This document shows, piece by piece, positions 1 to 6,099 of a DNA stretch of 64,000 nt. Origin of the DNA: Cytophaga sp. FL35 (GTDB lineage: Bacteria > Bacteroidota > Bacteroidia > Flavobacteriales > Flavobacteriaceae); assembly GCF_014349235.1 (NCBI RefSeq), contig NZ_JACSOH010000017.1, positions 1 to 64,000 on the forward strand, read 5' to 3'. The position numbers and the translations under genes are program-made. Positions within the stretch are counted from its first letter, which is position 1, and the number at the start of each line of letters is the position of its first letter. The notes beneath the pieces were generated by a model. That model was not told the origin of the DNA. It saw only the letters and a program-made list of their open reading frames with translations, and made no database searches.

Positions 1-161
1 GGCTGTGCTTTTTCCATCCCACAACCTTCGGCTTTTGTAAAAAGACTAAAATCGACCAGAGAGTCCCCACAATAGTGCATATCCACCGTGAACGACATTG
101 TAGTGAACATCACTACAAATGCCATCAAAACAGATAGAACTTTATGGAAAACCCTTTTCAT
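1..161 (-). CDS. HYC_CC_PP-type small exported protein (partial)
   Basis: The gene starts at ATG 161 and runs off the left edge, so only the first 53 residues are visible. They form a basic N-terminus and a hydrophobic signal/anchor (about residues 7-26), followed by a His-Tyr-Cys motif at residues 29-31 and a Cys at 47. This arrangement matches the short Bacteroidota family named for its HYC, CC and PP motifs, which often sits beside metal-transport genes. It is the last visible gene of the mer-like run, 88 bases after the NHL lipoprotein stop. A periplasmic metal-related role is inferred from the Cys/His residues and the neighbours only. The CC and PP motifs lie outside the window, so the family call is provisional. 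Confidence 0.6.
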   Translation of the reverse strand, partial: MKRVFHKVLSVLMAFVVMFTTMSFTVDMHYCGDSLVDFSLFTKAEGCGMEKAQ

Positions 162-249
162 CAATGTAAAATTACAAATTTTTAACAGTTTTAATTGTAA
201 TTAACAGAACTTTAATCAGTTCGCTATCTTTCCAATTGTCTTCGACAGA

Positions 250-1071
250 TTAGTTTAATTGGTAAACCACGACTGAATTTTCCTTAAAATTCGCGATGTA
301 AAGACAGTTGTTATCGAATAAAACATCCGTGGGGTAATTAATATTCTCGGTCAATATTTGCACCAATATCCCATCACAGTTATAAATCAGCACCCTACTA
401 TTTTCCTGATCGGTAATTGCGAACTCACCTTCCCCCAATGCAATACCTGATGCGACATTGATTTTTTCAGTTTGACCAATGGTTTTTTGGTGTTCTCCAT
501 CAAATCCGAAGACCTGAACCCTATTATTATACGCATCGGCCACGTATATTTTTTCATCCTTCATCTTGACATCTATCGGATAGTACAGTTCCCCATCTTT
601 GTGCCCCTGTTTGCCGATGGTAAAACTTTCGTTCGGTGTCTGTACAATGATTCGGTGGTTATAAAAATCAGCTACCAGAACAGTGTCCCCATATACCGAA
701 ATACCTGCCGGGGCCTGTGGCCGTTCGTTGATTTTTAAATCGTCTATTTTGCCCATTTTATATTGCCAGATGGTGTCCGTCAAAAATTCGGGAATAAACA
801 GCGTATCATTATCAAAATGGATGTTCATCGGTCGTTGGATACCTGTAATGGAATCCAAGACCTTTCCGTCCCCGTCAATTTTGTAGAGCCTAAAATAATC
901 CGGGTCGGAAAACCATATCGAGTTCCCATCTTTGGCCACCGCCAAGGGGCGGACTTCTTTGGGAAGCATAATCTTCCTTTCGAACTGCCATTGTTTCTCG
1001 GTCTTTTCACAACCTGATATAAGGATTAGCAAAAAAACGAGCGGAATACTATATGCCAATCTAAAATTCAT
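250..1071 (-). CDS. NHL-repeat beta-propeller lipoprotein
   Basis: The 273-residue protein has a lipoprotein signal peptide with lipobox LISGC (Cys21), so it should be membrane-anchored outside the cytoplasm. The rest is a repeated pattern of roughly 40-45 residues. The clearest unit contains YPIDV, then IYVADAYNNRVQVF, the hallmark of NHL/six-bladed propeller blades. Such propellers usually bind partners or ligands; no catalytic residues are recognisable. The start codon at 1071 overlaps the last codons of the upstream MerT-like gene (stop at 1061), so the two are probably translationally coupled in one operon. A role in the metal cluster is inferred from position alone. Confidence 0.8.
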   Translation of the reverse strand: MNFRLAYSIPLVFLLILISGCEKTEKQWQFERKIMLPKEVRPLAVAKDGNSIWFSDPDYFRLYKIDGDGKVLDSITGIQRPMNIHFDNDTLFIPEFLTDTIWQYKMGKIDDLKINERPQAPAGISVYGDTVLVADFYNHRIIVQTPNESFTIGKQGHKDGELYYPIDVKMKDEKIYVADAYNNRVQVFGFDGEHQKTIGQTEKINVASGIALGEGEFAITDQENSRVLIYNCDGILVQILTENINYPTDVLFDNNCLYIANFKENSVVVYQLN

Positions 1072-1399
1072 ACCAGTAGTTTGTTATCGTAATTATTATA
1101 ACCAGAGATGTAACGATCCATAGCGTCCACGAATTGATGTGGTGTTTTGCCATTTCGTTCTGGCAGGAGTCCCCATCACACTTTTTCGAGTTCTTACCGT
1201 TTTTAAAGTGGGCGAACCCAAGGGCCCCGACCGAAAAAGTGGTCAGATAGGGCTGCACGGGATGTACCCAATCAAAATTTCCCCCTAAGAAGCCCAGTCC
1301 CGCCACGACCGACAATAAGGTCGGGGCCAAACAGCACATTAGGGGAAGAGTGGCGGCGACCAAGCTGGTGCCCAATACCATCTTGACAATAGCTTTCAT
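1061..1399 (-). CDS. MerT-like mercuric/heavy-metal transport protein
   Basis: This is a 112-residue protein when started at ATG 1399, chosen because it lies 5 bases beyond the upstream stop and puts the first membrane helix at the N-terminus; an in-frame ATG at 1435 would overlap the upstream gene. It has three hydrophobic segments. The first carries a Cys-Cys pair (CCLAP, residues 22-26), the second contains a glycine-rich turn (AGLGFLGG), and a cytoplasmic loop carries a second pair (KKCDGDSC). This is the MerT layout, in which paired cysteines pass the metal across the inner membrane. No MerA reductase is encoded nearby, so the true substrate is uncertain. It precedes the NHL lipoprotein and follows an HMA protein that may deliver metal to it. 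Confidence 0.8.
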   Translation of the reverse strand: MKAIVKMVLGTSLVAATLPLMCCLAPTLLSVVAGLGFLGGNFDWVHPVQPYLTTFSVGALGFAHFKNGKNSKKCDGDSCQNEMAKHHINSWTLWIVTSLVIIITITNYWYEF

Positions 1400-1404
1400 A
1401 ATAC

Positions 1405-1890
1405 CTATATAATTTTGGATAGTACGATGGCCCATTGGCCCGGTAGGTTATCGTCCTCCTCATCTTGAACCGTGCCACTAACCGATGTCCTACCAACGGC
1501 CAATTTTTGAATCAATTCGGTAGGCGTATCCTGCGATACCGCAAACCTTTCTTTATCGGTCTCGATGAACCATTGGCCATCCTCTTTCGTTGCGTTACCC
1601 ATTAGGGCCACTTCGGCTTTCTTTGCCGAAAAACCGTTCTTTTTGACCTCTTCCTGAATGCTGCGTAAGGTAAGTCCGTTCTTGTCGGCCAATCCCAAAT
1701 ACGCTTTTCCATCGTTCAGGCTGACGCGAACCTCCTGAAGCCCGTCCATCTTTTTCAGACCACGCTCCAGGCCATAGGCGCAAGGTGCACAGTCCATTCC
1801 ATAGACTTCTTGGTCAACCTTGGCGATTTGGCCGCTTACCCTACCTATGCCAAGAATACCGATCATAACCATCATTTTGATATTTTTCAT
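1405..1890 (-). CDS. Exported heavy-metal-associated (HMA) domain protein
   Basis: The 161-residue protein has a hydrophobic N-terminal segment that looks like a signal peptide (residues 1-20), followed directly by an HMA-type metallochaperone domain. The metal site is GMDCAPC (Cys34 and Cys37), and the ferredoxin-like fold pattern extends to about residue 95. The remaining 65 residues are not recognised; they include a stretch resembling a small beta domain. Its placement immediately upstream of the MerT-like gene suggests a MerP-like periplasmic carrier feeding the transporter, but it is about twice the length of MerP. The C-terminal extension is unusual and its function is unknown. Confidence 0.8.
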   Translation of the reverse strand: MKNIKMMVMIGILGIGRVSGQIAKVDQEVYGMDCAPCAYGLERGLKKMDGLQEVRVSLNDGKAYLGLADKNGLTLRSIQEEVKKNGFSAKKAEVALMGNATKEDGQWFIETDKERFAVSQDTPTELIQKLAVGRTSVSGTVQDEEDDNLPGQWAIVLSKII

Positions 1891-1918
1891 TTTAAAGACG
1901 TTTTAAATTTTACTCTTT

Positions 1919-2788
1919 TTATAACCAATAACTTAAATTTATCGCTATCCGATACTTTTCCTTTATCGTACCCGGTGTCAAATCCTGTACTACCGGAAAC
2001 ATCGCGCCAAAAGATATGCCCCAGACACCATACAGACCTAGGAATGATGGGCCGACCAAAACTTTTGTACTGCGCGAATCGCTAAAATCCAGTTGTCCAT
2101 CAAATTTATTGTCACCCGGAAATTCGGCCAACGATTCTATAAAGATGCGCCAATCCGGTTTTGGGTAATCCCCCATAAAGATATTGGGCCGGTACCCCAC
2201 AACGGCACTTGCGTAGAGTAGGTCGCCCAATTGTTCGCCATCTTTCTCAAAATAATATTGGTATCCGCCACCGATCCATCCATACCAAGTGCGCGAGGCA
2301 TAGCCCGTTGAAATGGCCGCGTGTACCGAGTTGCCCACATTGGCCTGTCCCCTGACATCATCGGTCGGCGCAGAAACGCCCACGATGGCGGTGGACTCAA
2401 AGCGTTTTCCCACCCCAAAGGCGTTCGAGAAAAACCGGTACCAAAGGGAAGCCTCAATATCACCGTTGGCCGGCATATTGCTGTTGCCCCGTGTCCTTGG
2501 TGCATCACCCAACCGTTCTATCATCGTGGGGGTGGTCAGATTTATCTGCAGGTCTTCCGTAATGCCATAGGAAAACAGATAGCGTAGCATATAGGACGTT
2601 TCGTTTTCCGTACCCAGGCTCATCCCGGCCACGTTCAAATCGACCCCGCCTTTGGCAAGGGTGGGGGTCTGTAGACCATAGAGCGGGCCGTGGCCTTGGG
2701 CCATCGCCGTTCCTGTTACTGCCAATAGCAATATCAATTTTAGATAGCCAATGTTCAGCGATATTTTTGTGACTGTTCTGCAAATCAT
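1919..2788 (-). CDS. Outer-membrane beta-barrel protein, transporter-like
   Basis: The 289-residue protein has a signal peptide ending near ATGTAMA-Q (about residue 30) and alternating aromatic/polar strands through to a C-terminal aromatic-rich end (YRIAINLSYWL), as expected for an outer-membrane barrel. Glycine- and tyrosine-rich segments such as GYASRTWYGWIGGGYQYYF support this. It resembles the MetA/phenol-degradation class of Bacteroidota barrel proteins often annotated only as transporter. In this operon it lies between the thioredoxin-like and HMA genes, so it may give the metal species passage across the outer membrane; that role is inference. The start at 2788 is 17 bases after the upstream stop. 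Confidence 0.65.
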   Translation of the reverse strand: MICRTVTKISLNIGYLKLILLLAVTGTAMAQGHGPLYGLQTPTLAKGGVDLNVAGMSLGTENETSYMLRYLFSYGITEDLQINLTTPTMIERLGDAPRTRGNSNMPANGDIEASLWYRFFSNAFGVGKRFESTAIVGVSAPTDDVRGQANVGNSVHAAISTGYASRTWYGWIGGGYQYYFEKDGEQLGDLLYASAVVGYRPNIFMGDYPKPDWRIFIESLAEFPGDNKFDGQLDFSDSRSTKVLVGPSFLGLYGVWGISFGAMFPVVQDLTPGTIKEKYRIAINLSYWL

Positions 2789-2805
2789 ACTTGACCACTT
2801 TTTAA

Positions 2806-3075
2806 TTATGATTGTCCAATTCCGGCTTCCATCAATCTTTCCTTGGTAATGGCCGAATCCTTACAGCAATCCAAGAGCTCACCGTTCACTACCACGGCGG
2901 GAACCTTCTTTATGCCGTATTCATCCAACTTATCAAGACAGGTCTTGTCTTCACATTGCTTGACCAGATTATAGGTCGTTACCTCACATCTGTCACAGGC
3001 CAGTTCCCTGATCATTTTGACCACCGGATCGCAGACCGGGCAATTGGCCGTAAAAACTTCTACTTGACGTTTCAT
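2806..3075 (-). CDS. Thioredoxin-like small redox protein (CPVC)
   Basis: The 89-residue protein has a minimal thioredoxin/glutaredoxin fold. There is a beta strand, then the redox pair CPVC (residues 12-15), a helix, a strand with further cysteines (ACDRCE and QCEDKTC), the cis-proline strand KKVPAVVVNG, and a C-terminal helix. It has no signal peptide and should act in the cytoplasm. Extra cysteines (also DCC near residue 69) suggest metal or persulfide handling. It is the first gene of the downstream transcription unit, after a terminator and a putative promoter at 3138-3171. A role in reducing thiols or releasing imported metal is inferred from the neighbours. Confidence 0.75.
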   Translation of the reverse strand: MKRQVEVFTANCPVCDPVVKMIRELACDRCEVTTYNLVKQCEDKTCLDKLDEYGIKKVPAVVVNGELLDCCKDSAITKERLMEAGIGQS

Positions 3076-3137
3076 ACTTCTGTTTTTTTTTTACTGTTTA
3101 GATTTCATTGACTTGTCATTGGATCCAAACAACGAAT

Positions 3138-3171
3138 CAAAGGTAGGTTGGTGGGTAGGGTGGTCTCCAAA
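3138..3171 (-). promoter_or_regulatory. Bacteroidota-type promoter with embedded C-tract operator
   Basis: Read on the minus strand, a TTTG (3171-3168) lies 22 bases upstream of TACCTTTG (3145-3138), matching the Bacteroidota -33 TTTG / -7 TANNTTTG pattern. The spacer is unusually C-rich (contains ACCACCCTACCC) in an otherwise AT-rich region, as is typical of CsoR/RcnR-family operators. The csoR-like gene lies immediately upstream. Repression of the thioredoxin-OMP-HMA-MerT unit by that regulator is inference. Confidence 0.45.
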
Positions 3172-3179
3172 TAAAATTT

Positions 3180-3209
3180 CAAAAAAAATGACCCACATCG
3201 TGTGGGCCA
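3180..3209 (-). terminator. Intrinsic terminator after the csoR-like gene
   Basis: On the minus strand a 9-bp stem (TGGCCCACA pairing with TGTGGGTCA, one G-T wobble) with a 3-base loop CGA is followed by eight T residues. It lies 25 bases after the csoR-like stop codon and separates that gene from the downstream operon. Confidence 0.8.
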
Positions 3210-3233
3210 TCAAATCGGTTGTGATTGTGGGGG

Positions 3234-3596
3234 TCAATCATTTTTGTGGTTTTCGAGCTTGGCCTTTAACGTATCTATCTCCTTCATCTTTTCGGTCAGG
3301 TTGTCCAATTCCAAATCCGGAAACTGTTTTCTTATAAATTCGATACGGTCTTCATTACCACAATTTCCGGGGCAGGCCTCGACAGTTTCGGATATTTTTA
3401 TGGCCAAAGCTTTTCGATAAACTTCGTCCAATAACAGGAAATGGGCTTTATCCAATCCTTTCTGCGCTGCCTTAAATTGAATCAGTATTTTTTCTGGGTC
3501 TGTATCCTCATCCAACATTTTTATGAGGCCACCTATTTGCCCATTTATACTTTGCAACCTTGTTTTTATGTCCTTGCTTAAATCTCGTGGTATCAT
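3234..3596 (-). CDS. CsoR/RcnR-family metal-sensing repressor, non-canonical ligands
   Basis: The 120-residue all-helical protein carries the family signature in its first helix (RLQSINGQIGGLIKML), followed by two helices with a conserved core (DKAHFLLLDEVYRKAL). Family members are DNA-binding repressors released by Cu(I), Ni(II), formaldehyde or persulfides through Cys/His residues at fixed positions. Here the positions expected to hold the first Cys, the His and the second Cys are occupied by Pro, Val and Ala. A C-terminal extension instead carries CPGNC (about residues 75-79). The inducer is therefore unclear. A G-tract operator lies just upstream (3625-3642) and a terminator just downstream, so the gene appears autoregulated and monocistronic. 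Confidence 0.85.
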   Translation of the reverse strand: MIPRDLSKDIKTRLQSINGQIGGLIKMLDEDTDPEKILIQFKAAQKGLDKAHFLLLDEVYRKALAIKISETVEACPGNCGNEDRIEFIRKQFPDLELDNLTEKMKEIDTLKAKLENHKND

Positions 3597-3624
3597 CGAT
3601 TTTAATATTTTGGCAATATATAAT

Positions 3625-3642
3625 TGTACTGGGGGTGCTCTA
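3625..3642. promoter_or_regulatory. Candidate CsoR/RcnR-type operator (TACTGGGGG)
   Basis: The sequence TACTGGGGG (3627-3635), followed by TGCTCTA, stands about 30 bases upstream of the csoR-like start. It matches the TACT-plus-G-tract half-site established for RcnR/FrmR-type regulators. On the minus strand the C-tract falls between a TTTG and a TATATTG, so a bound repressor would block a Bacteroidota-type promoter. Confidence 0.6.
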
Positions 3643-3662
3643 CAAATTTATCCTGAAATTAT

Positions 3663-3869
3663 TCAACAACAACCAGAGCCTTCTTGTATCGGTGGGCAGG
3701 AAACCGTCCCATAAGAGCAAAAGACACAGCAATCGCCTTCCTTTGGTTTTAATATTTGATTGCAGTTTTCGCATTCATAGAAAAACTGACAGGCCGTTGT
3801 TAGCATTTGTTCATCTTCTTGATGACCACAGTTGGGGCATGTAATAGTAGAAATGAGATTTACTTCCAT
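3663..3869 (-). CDS. GDCCVxC-domain cysteine-rich protein
   Basis: This is a 68-residue protein when started at ATG 3869, one base after the merTP stop; a longer in-frame reading would run back inside merTP. It carries eleven cysteines: CPNC near the N-terminus, a zinc-ribbon-like CENC, the GDCCVFC signature, then SCPP and a terminal GCC. The GDCCVxC family is known from mercury/metal operons and includes selenoprotein members; this copy uses cysteine throughout. It probably binds soft metal in the cytoplasm after MerTP import. The function of the family is not established. Confidence 0.8.
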   Translation of the reverse strand: MEVNLISTITCPNCGHQEDEQMLTTACQFFYECENCNQILKPKEGDCCVFCSYGTVSCPPIQEGSGCC

Positions 3870-3870
3870 A

Positions 3871-4470
3871 TTATTCCACAATTTTATAACCTGTGCTGTT
3901 AATCGCTTTTCGGATTGCGGGCAAATCGGTTTTGGTCTTATCATATTCCACTACGGTATTCGCACCTTCGTAACTGGCCTTGACTGATAATATGCCATCC
4001 AGTTTGTTTACTTCGCTCTCTACGTGGGCTTCACACCCTACACAGGTCATACCCTCAACATTAAAAGTGTGCTTTACAATATTGGATTGCGAGACATAGA
4101 CAATGTCCTTACTCGGCTGTGCATAAAACATATTGGAGTAATATGGAAACGCCAGCATCAATCCCGCGAAAACCGTAATTACAAAAAGAAAGCTTTTGGT
4201 TTGCCAAAAGGAGGGTTTTATATCATCCTCACAGGCACAGTCAATTTCCTCCTGTGTTTTTGGTCGTAGTTTCTGGTACCAGGCAAAGACCAATACGAGT
4301 ATAGTGATGCCGATAAGATAGGGCCGAAATGGTTCCACCCAAGAAAAGGTAGATGCGATGCCACTGGTTCCGGCAATCAATGCCAAAACCGGGGTTATAC
4401 AACATAATGATGCCGCTATGGCCGTCAATATTCCTGCGTAGGCTACCTTCGAGGTTTTTCCTGTTTCCAT
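3871..4470 (-). CDS. merTP: MerTP mercuric transport fusion protein
   Basis: The 199-residue protein joins a MerT-like membrane part to a MerP-like chaperone part. The first helix has the paired cysteines SLCCITP (about residues 22-28), then GTSGIASTF and a second helix. A cytoplasmic loop carries CACEDD, a third helix spans about residues 93-112, and an HMA domain with GMTCVGC begins near residue 135. In this fusion the HMA domain is expected outside the inner membrane, capturing Hg(II) or another soft cation for transfer through the cysteine pairs. The gene starts 1 base after the arsR-like stop and is followed 1 base later by the GDCCVxC gene. No MerA or MerB is encoded in the window, which is odd for a mercury importer. 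Confidence 0.85.
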   Translation of the reverse strand: METGKTSKVAYAGILTAIAASLCCITPVLALIAGTSGIASTFSWVEPFRPYLIGITILVLVFAWYQKLRPKTQEEIDCACEDDIKPSFWQTKSFLFVITVFAGLMLAFPYYSNMFYAQPSKDIVYVSQSNIVKHTFNVEGMTCVGCEAHVESEVNKLDGILSVKASYEGANTVVEYDKTKTDLPAIRKAINSTGYKIVE

Positions 4471-4471
4471 T

Positions 4472-4843
4472 TTATGCTACCTTTTTATTTTTCTGAATTT
4501 TGGTAAATACATTTTCCAATACCTCATTGTGATTCTGGACCAATGAATAATACAGGGTCTGCCCCTCACGTCTCGAAGCAATCAATCCCACATCCTTCAT
4601 TTTACGGATATGCTGCGAAATCGCAGGGACACTCATTTCGAGTATATCGGCAAAATCGCAGGGACAAAGCTCACCTTCCTCGTTCAACAAGAAAAGTATC
4701 TTTAACCGAGTTTCGTTACCGGCCAGGGCTAGCACTTTGCTGATTTCGACAATCGCCTCTGAGTTTGTTCCCAAGGTTTCGCGACAACGCATTATCTGCT
4801 TTTGGTCGGCCTCGGCGCGTGTACAACTTAATTCAAGTGCCAT
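4472..4843 (-). CDS. ArsR/SmtB-family metalloregulator
   Basis: The 123-residue winged-helix repressor begins its core near ISKVLALAGNETRLKILFLL. It carries a CPC metal site in the segment ELCPCDFADIL, a recognition helix MSVPAISQHIRKM, and a wing with RREGQTLYYSL. ELCxCD in this helix is the classic ArsR-type sensing site for soft metals and metalloids. An additional Cys pair lies in the N-terminal region (SCTRAEAD and MRCRE). It heads the merTP-GDCCVxC unit and is preceded by an 8-bp inverted repeat (4878-4899), so autorepression relieved by the imported metal is likely. Confidence 0.88.
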   Translation of the reverse strand: MALELSCTRAEADQKQIMRCRETLGTNSEAIVEISKVLALAGNETRLKILFLLNEEGELCPCDFADILEMSVPAISQHIRKMKDVGLIASRREGQTLYYSLVQNHNEVLENVFTKIQKNKKVA

Positions 4844-4877
4844 ATTACTGTTTTTAACAAAGATATATTAATATAAT

Positions 4878-4899
4878 TATTTAAGCAAATACTTAAATA
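4878..4899. promoter_or_regulatory. Inverted-repeat operator upstream of arsR-like gene
   Basis: The arms TATTTAAG (4878-4885) and CTTAAATA (4892-4899) are perfect reverse complements separated by CAAATA. The site lies 35 bases upstream of the arsR-like start in very AT-rich DNA, as expected for an ArsR/SmtB operator overlapping the promoter. Confidence 0.6.
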
Positions 4900-4956
4900 T
4901 ATGAATAAATAATAATTTACTTCCAAATAAACTCAATATGTAAGCTCAATTTATTG

Positions 4957-6069
4957 TTATTTCCATTTGTCCATAACAATAAGCAATCGCTTCAATTGTA
5001 GCAGTTGATCTTCATTTTTGAAATATTCGTGCGCTAACATCCTTTTGAGTTGTGCAGTCGCTTCTTCTGAGGGAAAGCCTGAAGTCTCGCAAATTTTGTG
5101 AAACTTTTGCATTTGTTCAAGTTTGAATTTTGCTTTTTCAACAAAGCGTTCGGCATTCTCGTCCTGTTCATAGCTTGATTGAATTTCGAAATGTCTTTCA
5201 ATCGTTCCCGGCTTACCAATTATCAATTTTTCCGCATTACTCTGGATGATTGCATTGGTAGTAAAAACGTAGTCCCTATCGTGAACCATTCTATTAATTC
5301 TGGTTTGACCGTCGGCTATACTGTTGGGAAAAATTTCCAGATAATATTTCGTGTCTAATGGTAAGGTTATTACCGAATCGGGATTAAACAGACCTTCGAA
5401 TCGAGTTGAGTTTATACCACGAATCGAGACTGGATTATCGCAAGTAATTAAAGGCGCATTCGCGTCATCGATTCGATGTACATTTATTGTGCAATCGTAT
5501 TTGAAGTCTACAAATTCTTTCCATCTTTCCAAATGATTAACTATGAATTTTAATCTATTCCGCTCTTTGAATTCGTGTCTAACCTTATCAATGTCCTTTT
5601 TATTGAACTCGTATTTTTCCTCTTCAAATGAGAACTTTACATCGCCGTTAGCATCTGCATAGAGCAACATCCTATCTAAAATCTGGTCAGTGAACGCATT
5701 CTGATGATTAAGAACTTTTGGGGTACGGAAGTAGAGCGATAAACAAACGTATAATACCTGTCTTTTTTGTTCAGGTGTCAGAACCATAACCTTTTCATCT
5801 ATCAGTAAAGCATATATTTTCGGAAACTCGGAATCTACGTGTTCCGCATAGTGATGTTCCAAAGCATACTTCTTCTCGACTTCGGCATTGGGAATAGTGT
5901 AGAGATTCTTTTTGAAGCAGATGCTTTTCGTACTAATTTGCTCTAAGAGAAATTCGTCTTCTAATTTGTAGGCATCGACGAAATAGTTTCCTTTTTTACC
6001 TTCTACGCCAAAATTTTTAAGGTACGAGCGAGGGATGTAATGCTGTTTTAGTGGTTCATTTTTAGGCAT
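4957..6069 (-). CDS. DUF4238-family protein
   Basis: The 370-residue soluble protein has the family-defining N-terminus QHYIPRSYLKNF (residues 9-20). A later segment, ITCDNPVSIRG, and the following PLDTKYYLEIFP also fit the family. No signal peptide or membrane segment is seen. The biochemical function of DUF4238 is not established; members are scattered in accessory regions and some occur near defence genes. It follows the P-type ATPase by 30 bases on the same strand and is followed by the arsR operon, so it may be co-transcribed with the ATPase or be a later insertion. Its AT-richer composition compared with the ATPase favours the second option, but weakly. Confidence 0.8.
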   Translation of the reverse strand: MPKNEPLKQHYIPRSYLKNFGVEGKKGNYFVDAYKLEDEFLLEQISTKSICFKKNLYTIPNAEVEKKYALEHHYAEHVDSEFPKIYALLIDEKVMVLTPEQKRQVLYVCLSLYFRTPKVLNHQNAFTDQILDRMLLYADANGDVKFSFEEEKYEFNKKDIDKVRHEFKERNRLKFIVNHLERWKEFVDFKYDCTINVHRIDDANAPLITCDNPVSIRGINSTRFEGLFNPDSVITLPLDTKYYLEIFPNSIADGQTRINRMVHDRDYVFTTNAIIQSNAEKLIIGKPGTIERHFEIQSSYEQDENAERFVEKAKFKLEQMQKFHKICETSGFPSEEATAQLKRMLAHEYFKNEDQLLQLKRLLIVMDKWK

Positions 6070-6099
6070 AGCAGAATATAGTATTTATTTTAAAATATA

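Noticed and set aside
472..1123. Several open frames on the plus strand opposite the NHL lipoprotein
   Set aside because: They lie entirely within a well-supported minus-strand gene and show no protein-like motifs.
2137..2798. Overlapping frames on both strands across the outer-membrane barrel gene
   Set aside because: Composition is typical of shadow frames; the barrel reading has a signal peptide and strand pattern.
3651..3662. Terminator after the GDCCVxC gene
   Set aside because: The sequence between its stop and the csoR promoter has no stem with a T-run.
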